Origin: Ichthyophonus hoferi
Taxonomy: Eukaryota; Opisthokonta; Ichthyosporea; Ichthyophonida; Ichthyophonidae
Assembly: GCA_002751075.1 (NCBI GenBank)
Contig: NAOQ01000095.1
Span: forward strand, 119,454 to 138,233
Reading direction: 5' to 3'
Length of the DNA: 18,780 nucleotides
In this document: piece after piece, positions 1 through 9,200 of the stretch
Layout: each line of letters opens with the position of its first letter
How positions within the stretch are numbered: position 1 is the first letter of the stretch
Program-made: the position numbers and the translations under genes
Notes under the pieces: generated by a model
The model's database searches: none
Told to the model about the DNA's origin: nothing
The model's input: the letters and a program-made list of their open reading frames with translations, nothing else

Positions 1-112
1 GGAAGGTCTACTTATAGTATAGGAAGGTCTACTTATAATATAGGGAGGTCCATTTAGAGTATAAGGGGGTCTATTTATAGTGTAGGGGGGTCTACTTATA
101 GTATAGGGGGGG
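1..112. repeat. 21-bp minisatellite, about 5 copies, inside a UBXN7-like intron
   Basis: Five tandem units start at 1, 22, 43, 64 and 85, each close to GGAAGGTCTACTTATAGTAT plus A, with a partial sixth unit ending in a G run. Units drift from GGAAGG on the left to GGGGGG on the right. The array is cut by the window edge, so the true copy number is unknown. Confidence 0.9.
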
Positions 113-120
113 CTATATAC

Positions 121-210
121 CTGAATCGTCTTTGAAATTGCGAATTCGGTCCACCTGGGCTTTACTTTCAAACACGTTCTTGGGAACACTGTTGGAATTA
201 AATACGTTGC
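121..210 (-). CDS. UBXN7: UBXN7-like exon 4 (G79 to S108, continues past the left edge)
   Basis: The acceptor is TCTTTCTCACTAG ending at 211, behind a very long pyrimidine tract on this strand. The donor is CAG followed by GTATAT at 120. The exon is 90 bp and starts with two bases completing Gly79. The frame giving VPKNVFESKAQVDRIRNF is the one that fits the phase of exon 3; a second frame is also open but has the wrong phase. The next intron begins with a 21-bp tandem repeat and runs off the window. Confidence 0.75.
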
Positions 211-280
211 CTAGTGAGAAAGAGAAAAGAAAAGAGGAGAGGGAGAGGGAGAGGGAGAAGGAGAAGGAAAGGAAGAGAGA

Positions 281-316
<36 letters not shown>

Positions 317-1603
317 AATATATACATGTGGGTGGTGGAGGGGATGGGGAACACGTTATAAATACGAGAGACTAGTCTATATATAGGTATATGTAATTGC
401 ATCTAGTTGTAAATATATCCTTGGCCCTGTCCAGTATTTGATGGATAATTAACTATATGGCCTAGATGCCGCCCTCTCGTAGTCATTCCGTATGTTAGAG
501 CTCTCTCTATATATATATATATATATATCCCTCTCTTGCTTCTCCTATAATACCCTATATACCACCCTATATAATACCCTATATAATACCCTATATACCA
601 CTCTATATAATACCCTATATACCACCCTATCCCCTCTCTATTAATTCATTCCCTTAGCCATCTCTCATCCCAGCCTTATTATAAAATTAACCATTCAATC
701 CTATTCAAGCATATAGCTGTGTATATCTATATATGTAATTATCCCGTATGTGGAGATCCCTACGCATGACCTATGACCTACCATCATCCTCAACCAATCG
801 TCCTCTCATAGAAGGAATAGGCGCTCTCACCTCCTCTTCTTCTATTGGCCGTTTAAGCTGTGAACCGCTCTGATTGCTGCATTAAACCCCATATTTATTT
901 AGTCATTGTGTGTATCCATATATAGATATTATATTATATCTTATATCCTATATATCCTATATATCCTATACTATATTATTTAGTAGTGAACAAATTATAT
1001 TTATCTCAGGCACAGATCCCTGTGCACATATGTATACATGCATACATACATACATACATACATACATAGATGCATACACATACATATATATATACAAGCC
1101 TCAACACTACCTTGGTGGAAAGCTCTCTCTATTGTTCTCCAGATACATACTAACAGCAGTCTCTAGGTTATAAGCACAAGCCTGGCACATAACCCCATCC
1201 AGTATTATTATTATAATATCCCACATCACACTGCACATCAATCATATATATATATATATATATATATATGGGTGTGTAGGTGCCATAGCTTGTGACTATA
1301 TAATTAGTAGTTAATGAAGGAAAAAATAGGCCCCCATGGAAATGTAAGTATGTATATTGATGTATAAGGGCCAGTCAGGAAGGCTACAGGCAATAACAAT
1401 AACTTGACTTGTCCCTTGATACTACCTAATCTTTCTCTCTTTCTTTTTTTCAAAATCATTTCCATGCCCTCCTTTCCTCCTCCCGATCTCTCCTTATCCA
1501 TCACTCTCCCTCTCTCTCGTTTTCTCTTACTCACCTCTAGCATGTTAGATGCCTCCTCTACACTGGCCCCCGTCACAGCAACAAATTGTGCTATGGCATC
1601 CAT
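121..1603 (-). CDS. UBXN7: UBXN7/Ubx5-type UBA-UAS-UBX protein, 5' part: exons 1603-1535, 1181-1111, 876-782, 210-121
   Basis: Four short minus-strand exons join with matching phases (0, 2, 1, then 1 going out) to give 108 residues without a stop. Residues 1-39 form a UBA-like domain: AQFVAVTGASVEEASNMLE followed by ACAYNLETAVSMYLEN, close to the start of animal UBXN7 (an ITGAS motif, then MLEACNNNLEMAV). Residues 63-76 contain EEEVRAPIP, the short conserved stretch that follows the UBA domain in UBXN7. Residues about 86-103 read VPKNVFESKAQVDRIRNF, matching in position the basic segment before the UAS domain. In this family the UBA binds ubiquitin and the C-terminal UBX binds p97/Cdc48, linking substrates of cullin-RING ligases to the segregase in nucleus and cytosol. 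The UAS, UIM and UBX parts are not in the window, so the gene is cut by the left edge. The first ATG begins the UBA domain directly. The family assignment is an inference from motif recall, not from an alignment run. Confidence 0.85.
214..320. repeat. GA-rich simple repeat; acts as polypyrimidine tract of the minus-strand acceptor
   Basis: Almost pure purine on the plus strand, passing into perfect (GA)n near 285-312. On the minus strand it is an unusually long CT tract ending about two bases before the acceptor AG at 211-212 of the UBXN7-like intron. Confidence 0.85.
508..528. repeat. (AT)n microsatellite
   Basis: About ten AT units inside the third UBXN7-like intron. Confidence 0.85.
546..634. 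repeat. 12-bp tandem repeat
   Basis: About seven units alternating between AATACCCTATAT and ACCACCCTATAT in no strict order, in the third UBXN7-like intron. Confidence 0.85.
782..876 (-). CDS. UBXN7: UBXN7-like exon 3 (S47 to G79)
   Basis: The acceptor is TTTAATGCAG ending at 877; the donor is GTAGGT from 781. The 95-bp exon takes up the two spare bases of exon 2 (AG+C, Ser47) and leaves one base over. It carries EEEEVRAPIPSMRGRLVED, the most diagnostic UBXN7 signature in the window. The upstream intron is 234 bp. Confidence 0.85.
1028..1095. repeat. (CATA)n microsatellite passing into (TA)n
   Basis: Perfect CATA units run from about 1041 to 1067, flanked by imperfect copies and a short TA run, in the second UBXN7-like intron. 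Confidence 0.85.
1111..1181 (-). CDS. UBXN7: UBXN7-like exon 2 (codons 24-46 plus two bases)
   Basis: The acceptor is GTGCCAG ending at 1182; the donor is GTAGTG from 1110. The 71-bp exon encodes the second half of the UBA-like domain, including the helix-3 stretch NLETAVSMYLEN, and ends in phase 2. The preceding intron is 353 bp and contains a (TA)n run. Joining exon 1 to exon 2 restores the spacing expected in a UBA domain (MLE-ACxxNLE). Confidence 0.85.
1241..1269. repeat. (TA)n microsatellite
   Basis: About 13 TA units in the first UBXN7-like intron. Confidence 0.85.
1535..1603 (-). CDS. UBXN7: UBXN7-like exon 1 (codons 1-23)
   Basis: ATG at 1603-1601. The exon ends after codon GAG, followed by GTGAGTAAG at 1534-1526, a near-consensus donor, in phase 0. 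The frame stays open into the intron, but the residues there become a run of Lys, Arg, Glu and Gly from a purine-rich tract with no family resemblance, so I end the exon at the donor. Confidence 0.85.
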
Positions 1604-1677
1604 AATGATGGCGCTCTAACTTACGATATAACAACAACTAGGCAGAACAAAGAGATTATCTGGTAGCCGACTACCTA

Positions 1678-1870
1678 ATATATATATATATATATATATA
1701 TAGTAGTATTATATTATTATGTAGTATGGTATATGGTATAGTATAGTATAGATGGTATAAAATAGTATGGTATAGTATAATACAATATATAGTATAGTGT
1801 AATATAGTATAGTATAATACAATATATAGTATAGTATAATATAGTATGATACAGATAATATAGTATATTT
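1678..1870. repeat. (TA)n run followed by degenerate GTATA/ATAGTATA repeats
   Basis: A perfect TA run at 1679-1702 is followed by about 170 bp of imperfect units built on TATAGTATA, starting roughly 75 bp upstream of the UBXN7-like start codon. Confidence 0.8.
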
Positions 1871-3035
1871 ACAATGTAGAATGAAATAAGAACTGGGTTA
1901 TAATTGGTACTATTTTAATTACAACAATTGGATGGAATTAATGACTTGTTTGTCAATTGGTCTCTTGTTAATAAGTTATGGCCAATAATAACAATACAAA
2001 TAATTATCCATTGACCACTTTAAAGGCATGATAATTATAATATCAATCGTTCATAACCTACCGTTGCATGCAATAGATTATCATATATGTATATATAATA
2101 TACTATATACAATCTCTATGGGTATTCAATTTTAGTATTTTATAATTTTGTTAATAATTATTATCCAATAATAATACTGCGATTACTTGATCACTGATTA
2201 GTTTAAAGTATGATAACATTAGTCATGCATACTCTACCTTAAACTACTGCATGTAAGAGACAGCCATATATATATATACTATGCACAGTCTGGATGTATG
2301 TTTGTTTTTAATATTTAATAATTATATCAGTAATTAATAGCCAATAATGATAATGCAATTTATGGACCATAAATTGGTTTAATGCATTATATTGTATAAC
2401 CTCAACCCATCGAATGCAATGTAATAGCCAGCTAACTATTTTGGATAGATAATCATCTATATAATATTTTATTCAGTTTGTAGACAGCTCGTAGTATTAT
2501 GACCTTTCAGACCTTAATACTTAACTATATCTATAGGTATATATATAATATGTATAGTATATAGTAATTCATATAGCCATGAATCAATTCATTGACTAAT
2601 TAATTACGGTTAATTACATATAGTTTATGATGACTATTACGTAACTTTTTAAAAGAACCAACCATCTATATTATTCTCATTAGTTTTTATTTAAATTTTG
2701 CTTGACCATTAGAGAGTATGACATGCTAAGTCCTAAACCAATTCGGTAATATTAAAAAAAAAATAGATACCTAAATCAAATAGTAATTGGAGTGTTAATA
2801 ATTAATATATTCTAAAACTGAATAAACATACCTATATTCCTTGACCTTATTTGAAAGATAAGTCCAATTATAAAATTGTAATAGATTTTATAGTATATTT
2901 GTTTTTTGCAATTATTTGAAAGGGTTAATGTTGGTTTGTATACATCTAATGTGTATACAAGCATATGTATCTATAGTATGTGGGTATGTTTATTGCCATA
3001 AGGTATTTTTGTATTGCATTATGGTTTGGTTTCAG
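1871..3035. other. AT-rich intergenic DNA, no gene seen
   Basis: Long AT-rich stretch dense in stops in all frames. I see no exon with convincing splice signals and no RNA gene. A plus-strand frame opens at 2916 but only its 3' part, from 3036, looks like protein. Confidence 0.6.
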
Positions 3036-3143
3036 TCCACCGGAAAAAATATTGATTCAGTCGATTTCAGCGTGTATGGCAATTACAATGATCTCATTCA
3101 TGCTCAACGTGGCAAACGACTATTGCAAATAGTGAATTTATGA
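3036..3143 (+). pseudogene. Isolated exon-like tract resembling a module of the mosaic gene
   Basis: A TTTGGTTTCAG acceptor-like site ends at 3035, followed by 35 open codons to TGA. The product has GKNIDSVDFSVYGNYNDL and then RGKRLLQ. Module 1 of the mosaic protein (minus-strand gene at 5201-9294) reads GKDVHGHDRSYSQ and then VGKRLLL at nearly the same spacing. I infer a divergent terminal exon of a paralogue or a relic of one, in the opposite orientation. No upstream exon was found, so a functional gene is not supported. The similarity is by eye and short; chance is possible. Confidence 0.35.
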
Positions 3144-3164
3144 TAAACACTGTGTCAAAGCAGT

Positions 3165-3833
3165 AATATTTAATTAATTTTAGTATTTCTTTATAGCTAT
3201 AATTATTTAGTATTATTAACAATTACTACTGCATATGATCCTGGAAAAATGATTGACGCAGTTTAAACCTGTCAATCAGAGAGCATCTCATATTGGTGCT
3301 AAATGCCAATCGAAGATGATCAATCAAGAATGAACCAGTCAATAGCAGAGGACCAGCAACTATATAAGAGACCATTTCAGATCGTATGTTCTGAGACTAG
3401 ATAACTCATTGCTTAGGCATCCCGTCCAAGACAAGTCCAGCAGCTTTTATTGATGTCTCTACAGTCTTGCAACTGCTAGAGGGAGATCACGCAGTCCTTG
3501 TATGTGTTGAAGAAACTTGGCGTCTTGTCCTCAATAACACAGTCGTTAAAGAATAGTATCATGACCTTACCTATCTATCCTATGACAACAAATCTCTATT
3601 GGATACCTTTGGAGTCACAGTGGGCAATCAGCCAGAAACTAGCTACCTAACAAACTGCGCTCGCCTGGTCTTATTAATCTCATGGGCTTAATCCTCAACT
3701 TCTGTTGATTTGGTTTAATAATAAAAGTATATCTTAGCATATCTGTCCTCCGTTAATGCAAAGGGACATGTTTAAACGCTTCATAATTCAGTACTCTGTC
3801 TCCTTTAAACGAATATAGGTCACAGGGACGCTT
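3165..3833. repeat. Left arm of a long diverged inverted repeat
   Basis: Successive blocks of this arm match the reverse complement of 4000-4365 in the same order. Examples are AGTATTTCTTTATA near 3181, ATTATTAACAATTACTACTG near 3212, CTAGATAACTCATTGCTTAG near 3397, TTAGCATATCTGT near 3734 and TTTAAACGAATATAGGTC near 3804. Identity looks roughly 70 percent by eye, best near the inner end. About 250 bp at 3451-3703 have no counterpart in the right arm. Confidence 0.7.
3303..3692 (+). pseudogene. Coding-like scraps in the left arm, product not recognised
   Basis: Two protein-like stretches lie here on the plus strand. One opens at ATG 3303 (MPIEDDQSRMNQSIAEDQQL and on to TAG at about 3405). 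The other, from about 3420, includes TSPAAFIDVSTVLQLLEGDH, has one in-frame TAG near 3556, and runs on to TAA at about 3690. Most of the second stretch falls in the 250-bp segment that the right arm lacks. I recognise no family. Broken frames and position inside an old inverted repeat suggest a decayed mobile element or captured gene piece. Confidence 0.25.
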
Positions 3834-3953
3834 CTATTTCCATGTACTCTCCATCTGAGTAGCATTATTTGTAATAAACTGTAAGCCTTCATTCGGTATC
3901 ACTACAGAATCAAGAGCTTCTAATTTGTCTTGGACAAAATCTTTTGATACTTT
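3834..3953 (-). other. 39-codon open frame in the loop of the inverted repeat
   Basis: On the minus strand an ATTTAG acceptor-like site is followed by 39 open codons, including KDFVQDKLEALDSVVIPNEG, to TAG. The composition is protein-like, but the upstream sequence is purine-rich and thus a poor acceptor context. No family recognised. The frame stops exactly where the left arm begins. Confidence 0.25.
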
Positions 3954-3999
3954 CTAAATATTTCTTTTTTCTTTTCTTTTTCGTAATTAATAAGTAGAG

Positions 4000-4365
4000 A
4001 CACAGGAGCGTTCCTGAGACCTATATTCGTTTAAAAGGAGGAAAAATACCGAATTAAGGTGCGCTTTAACGTGTCTCTTTGCATATATAGAGCACAGATA
4101 TGTTAAGACTTATTTTGATTAATAAAAAAGTCAGCTGGAATTGCCATAGGAAGGATGTCTAAGCAACGTGCTATCTAGACCCAAAACATATATAATTGCA
4201 GGGCCTCTACCACTGGTTAGTTCAATTTTCATTGATTATTTTGGATTGTCATTTAACACCTATAGATTGCACTAACTGTTTTCCCAAGCTACATAGCAAT
4301 AGTAATTGCCAATAATCTTAAATGTTTATAGTTATATAAAGAAATACTTTAATTAGTTATATATT
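4000..4365. repeat. Right arm of the long diverged inverted repeat
   Basis: Reverse-complement partner of the left arm. The inner end is near 4000 (GAGACACAGGAGCGTTCC) and the outer end is near 4360 (AAATACTTTAATTAGTTA). It is shorter than the left arm because it lacks the 250-bp segment. The arms are separated by a loop of about 165 bp. A foldback or long-TIR DNA transposon relic, or an old inverted duplication, would both explain this. Confidence 0.7.
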
Positions 4366-5200
4366 CCTGTTTTAACATATTATATATTTATAGTACTTTC
4401 AAAGCCAATATTAATTAATGAAATTATTATAAATATAGTTATTTTTCCTATGTTGTATATATGCCTCTCTTGGCCTGATTCAAGTGTAACAAAAGTAATT
4501 TTTTGGAAGATAAGAAACAGTAAACTCAAAGTAAAAATAGGTTAGAAGTCAGTTTATTGTTAGGGGGAGTGGAGAAATAAATTTTGAAGGAGACCATAAT
4601 AAAAGAAGCAAGAAAGATTGTAGGATCTATAAGAATATTTATTTTAGTTCGAGTAATTGTGAGTAGTATATATATTTGATTTTATTGTTATTTCTTTTTT
4701 ATTGTCACGTTAATTTTCAAATATAAAATAATGTACTCTAAATTTCGTTTACCAAAAGCAATGAACTATATATATACACAGCCAACAGGTGTTTTTAATT
4801 ATTTATTTATTATATATAACAGTATAAAGCCACTAAGTTACTTAAAATAGGCAGCCCATTAAAAAGAATTGAGAGGAAACTGCGGGAAATAATATGGCAA
4901 CTTAGTTGAGTGATACTATATTTAATGCAAACTAGTGATAGGACGTTGTAGAGTGCTTATTGAATTACTATTTACATATGGAGCCTATCTATACACAATT
5001 ATTGTGCTATACAATTAATTACATACATTACTGTTTATATTGTATATACTAGATTGAAGATGATACTACGTATATGCTAGTAACATATAACTATGACCTG
5101 GCAAACGAAAGAAAGAAGTTGAAAGAAAAAGAACCAACAAAAACAAAATAATAATAACAAAACAAACTTTAGCCAAAAACCAAAACAAAATGGCACGGAA
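4366..5200. other. AT-rich intergenic DNA and 3' flank of the mosaic gene
   Basis: No exon or RNA gene seen. The part next to 5201 is the likely 3' UTR of the minus-strand mosaic gene; at about 5105-5195 it is strikingly T-rich on that strand. No perfect AATAAA occurs close to the stop; AATATAAA near 5033-5040 is a weak polyadenylation candidate. Confidence 0.5.
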
Positions 5201-6292
5201 CTACTGCAAACCCCAAGTGTAAACCGATACCCTTCCATTACTATCAGTAATTGCTGCACTAGTGCCTGTGCTATCCAAAGTGACCGCATAACCAAACCTA
5301 GGGTGGATGGTACGGCCATGAAAAGACAGATTCAAGTAAGCCCAACCCTTGGACCATGGCTGGAACCTATACATGTATGCTGCCCCTGTCTCTGCCGTAC
5401 CATTGATGATCTGTCCTGGTGCTCCGACCAATAACAAAGAAGTATTACTAGCCGTATTTGAAATTCCCCAGTTGTTGTTCAGGTTAACACTAAACCCAAA
5501 TTGAACAATATCACTCTCTTTTCCCTTCGGAAGCTCAATCTTTCCTCGTTGATCTATTTGATATAGTCCCTCGTCATTGGCTCGGTATATGTAAACTATA
5601 TTTCTTTTTGGGACACCTACAGCCACTGTATCTCCAATCCAATTAGTAGATAGACTTTGACCAAAACTGCTATCTTGCAAATATGTAAATATTTTTTGAG
5701 AGTATTTCCAGTTATTATTATTACCACGACGTTGGTAAACGTAAACCCCGCCACTATGCTGTCCACTCACAAATATCTTGCTACCATCACTGTTAATAGA
5801 GAGAGATTGACCTAACATTTGTTTTTTCATAGGATCAGGAGCAGTTAAAACCCCGGCTTGAATGAAACGTCCAGACGTGTAGGTAAACACATAGGCCGAC
5901 CCAGCATACTCTACAGCCCCCTCATCCCTCCCATAGGCACCTACAACAATGGTAGTGCAGTCAGAACTAATGCGAACTGATTGGCCAAAATAATCATAGG
6001 GTCGACTGTCATTGGCAAAGATCTTCTGGCTAATTAAGTATGTTTGATTAAAGGGATCATATTGGTAGAGGTATACGGAGCCAGCATGATCACCATGGGA
6101 ATTATCCAGCCACGAACCAACCACAACACGTGATGCATCACTACAGATATCAACACTGACCCCAAACCAATGTGCAAGTTTACTGTCGGTAGGGACCAAT
6201 GATTGGACCTGCTTCCAGTGACCTGCAGCTTTTAAATAGACAGCGGCTTGTCCGCGTTTCTCAATGTTGTTAAAAGCATTCTGAGCGACACC
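5201..6292 (-). CDS. Mosaic protein exon 2 (codons 750-1112 and stop)
   Basis: The acceptor TTTTTTCTTTAG ends at 6293. The first codons GVAQNAFNN complete blade 1, and RGQAAVYLK supplies its last strand, matching GSVYLYQ, GSAYVFT and GGVYVYQ in later blades. The exon ends in TAG at 5203-5201 right after the last strand of blade 7. The frame has no ATG before blade 2, which also argues for splicing to exon 1. Confidence 0.88.
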   Translation of the reverse strand, partial: GVAQNAFNNIEKRGQAAVYLKAAGHWKQVQSLVPTDSKLAHWFGVSVDICSDASRVVVGSWLDNSHGDHAGSVYLYQYDPFNQTYLISQKIFANDSRPYDYFGQSVRISSDCTTIVVGAYGRDEGAVEYAGSAYVFTYTSGRFIQAGVLTAPDPMKKQMLGQSLSINSDGSKIFVSGQHSGGVYVYQRRGNNNNWKYSQKIFTYLQDSSFGQSLSTNWIGDTVAVGVPKRNIVYIYRANDEGLYQIDQRGKIELPKGKESDIVQFGFSVNLNNNWGISNTASNTSLLLVGAPGQIINGTAETGAAYMYRFQPWSKGWAYLNLSFHGRTIHPRFGYAVTLDSTGTSAAITDSNGRVSVYTWGLQ

Positions 6293-9200
6293 CTAAAGAA
6301 AAAAAATAGAATAATTGTCAATAGGTATAGAACATGAGAAGGGTGATAGGAATAAGTCGGAACACAAAAGAGAGAAAACGAATGAGAAAATATAATAGCA
6401 TTTTTGAATGTATATATATTTTAAGATGATAGTAGTAGAAAATAAATAATTGTGGCTGGTTAGTAGTGCGGGTTTATTACTTTTATATTATAATGCTTAT
6501 ATATTCATTGGTTGTTTACAGTGTAGTGATTACTTTTATTAGTTTAAATTATTTATGTTAGTAGGCTTATATTATACTATTAAGACAATTTAAAATAGTT
6601 TACCAAAACAATTAAAGGGCCGTTTTCAAGAGAAGAAATGTTTTCATGCAATATTTATAAGTTAAAAATAATATTAAATATATATTTTTGCATCACATAA
6701 TAGTCAGTCAAAACAATAATTAAAATATTATGCATGAATGCATGGGGTATGCATTATAGCATGTGTATATAAAAGGTAAACAGGAAGTAGAACTATAAAC
6801 ATGTATAAGTATATAGGTGTACAGGCAATTATTTACATGCTACTCTATGAGTATGAAAACAAAAAAACATTGCATTATATGTATATTGTATTATATAAAT
6901 ATATATTACATTATATTTGTATTGTGTTATATTATATAGATATGGTATTATATATCTATTGTATTAAGACACAATTGCGTACATTAAGCATAGTCTAGGA
7001 GAAAGTAGTGCAACTAAAGTATGATAAATGACATATAGGGAACCTACCTCTACCATAACTGTTCCGTTACCATTAAGAGACACGCTCTGCCCACCTACTG
7101 CAACCTCATTGATGGCAATACACTCCGAGTTTACCAATACAAAGCTATTGTAATACCCGGCCTTACATTTTCCTTGCTGACATAGAGCAATTCCATCAAA
7201 ACATTTATAGGCTTTATCCATGCAGAAACTGGGTTGTTCGCAGAAGCGTTTAGTGTTTGGTTTTTTAATTGGAGGTGTATCAAGATTTGAAATAGATTTG
7301 CTCTTACCATCCGTATTTAACCCCTGCCTGTTGTAACCAAATACATCATATCCCATAACGTCATATCCATCAACGTCATAGACAGAGTCACGAATACCCA
7401 TCCCTGCTGTGCCGTATAAAGGATCGATAGTAGTATCAATGAATTTGATGCTTGTTTTATCTTCCACAATGGTGGAGGTGGAGGCAGTAACATTGCTATA
7501 GGATGTGTCTATGTGCGGATTATTATTAATTGAAGTGATTGTGTCTTTTTTCTTAGTTTCTGCACTGTTATTCAAGGTGTTAAAATTGTTTCCGGTAAGA
7601 CTTGACAGAGTAGTGTCGCCGTTATTATCATCAACAGACAGTGTGTTTGTAGGAGACTGAACCATACCCGAGGCATTAAGAGGACTAGCCACCGGAACAT
7701 TTCTATGATATCCTTGTTTGCCTACACTATAGCTGTTGTCTTTATACCCATTCAGGTCATATTCAGAACCCTGTACACCCATGAATGCTTGTCCATATAA
7801 ATCACTAGAGGGCTGGTGTTTATGTTCCGTATTGGCAATGGCAGATAGGGTAGAAAGGAAAATAGTGGTGGAAGAAGAATTTGAATCATTGGAAGTCATG
7901 AATTTTACAGTGGAAACAGGAATAGTAGTATTAATTGTAGATAAATTGATCACAGTCGTATTAGTACTAACCAAAGGTGCTCCTGTATGACTATTTATAT
8001 ATTCGTGTTCTTTGGTAACAGTAACTAACTGGGTTGTGAAAGAAGAGAGTAAAGTAGTAGAGGGTTCTGGTAATAGAGCCTTTCCTACTGCCGGAACAAG
8101 AGACTTGTTAGCCCCAGCAACGGCATTATGAATACTACGGCCCTTTTCATCCATGTTGTTATGATCAAATCCCATGACATCATAGCCACGCGCATTGTAT
8201 CCACTTCTTCCGTATTCCATCCCTCGGATGCCCATAATTGTAAGACCATAAGTGTTACCAGCATCTGAGGCCACAGCTGAGCTTGCTAGATCTTTTTGAG
8301 TACTATTAATACTGGGCTTGACATTGACGGTGCTGCTGACAACAGGCCAGGGAGGCCTGATTGTTTCATTATTCTCTGACAACATAAAAGTAGAATAATA
8401 TGAGGGCAAATCTACGGGCTGTTTTATGGTGGTAGTATCCGCTATGTCGTATGAAGGAATTTTGACCTTTTCCTTGTTGAAATCAACATCTGGTGTCTCT
8501 TTATTTATCCTAGTGGGCAATACCGTAAAGGTAGAAATGTGTTCTTCAGTCAAAACAATTTCAATATTTTGTGAGATCACAGAGGGCGATGAAAGTAAAG
8601 TCTTCCCGGTTGTTGTTACTGGTAACATAAGTATGTCAGAGGATTGATATTGATCGGCGTAAATGTAGCTGTATAGGTCATGACCTCGCTGCTTGAAGCC
8701 AATAATGTCATAACCCTCTTTGTTAATTCCATTGATATTATACCCTTTCCCCCGCACACCCATCTGTGACATTCCGTACATTGCTATGTGACTTTGTATA
8801 TTGATCATGGTCTGGCTGGATACTACAGCACTGTTGGAGATCGGCAAATTCATGCTGCCCCTCTCATATACCCTATCAGCTCCAACCTCCGTCTTCTCGA
8901 TATTCGATACACTGGTCAATCCGGTAATCTCTCCATTCTTGTTTTCTGTCACTGTACTTTCAATCTGTCCGGATAATTGCTCCAGTTTCGTCAACTTTTT
9001 ATTTTTATCTAACTCTGTAGTCTTTTTAATTTTTTCATAATTGTTGGTTAATAGTAATCGTTTCCCTACCGCTGGAATCTTCTCTTCTATCTGACTGTAG
9101 GAGCGGTCATGTCCATGCACGTCTTTTCCGTTCTTATTAAAACCCATCACATCATAACCATTCATATTAAAACCGTTTTCGTTAAAACCGTTCCCTTTGA

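Noticed and set aside
1-112. CRISPR array
   Set aside because: Units are directly adjacent with no spacers, and the DNA is eukaryotic.
132-402. Overlapping open frames on both strands rich in Glu/Arg/Lys or Ser/Pro/Leu
   Set aside because: They only translate the GA/CT simple repeat, which is the pyrimidine tract before the exon 4 acceptor of the UBXN7-like gene.
1404-1619. 71-codon plus-strand frame
   Set aside because: Antisense shadow of UBXN7-like exon 1 and the start of its intron; hydrophobic composition comes from the pyrimidine-rich strand.
5077-5319. 80-codon minus-strand hydrophobic frame
   Set aside because: Overlaps the end of the propeller exon in another frame and the T-rich 3' flank; hydrophobic only because of poly-T.
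5201-6292. Integrin alpha subunit
   Set aside because: The propeller is C-terminal and followed by no thigh, calf or membrane segment, canonical DxDxDG calcium loops are missing, and blades look like the FG-GAP_2 type.
8426-9040. Plus-strand frames opposite the mosaic gene
   Set aside because: Shadows of the long minus-strand exon, which has signal peptide, repeats and domains in frame.
9055-9070. GKR in module 1 of the mosaic protein as an amidation and cleavage site of a peptide precursor
   Set aside because: The basic pair is not kept in the other modules (GKT, GKA), so a repeated peptide precursor is unlikely.
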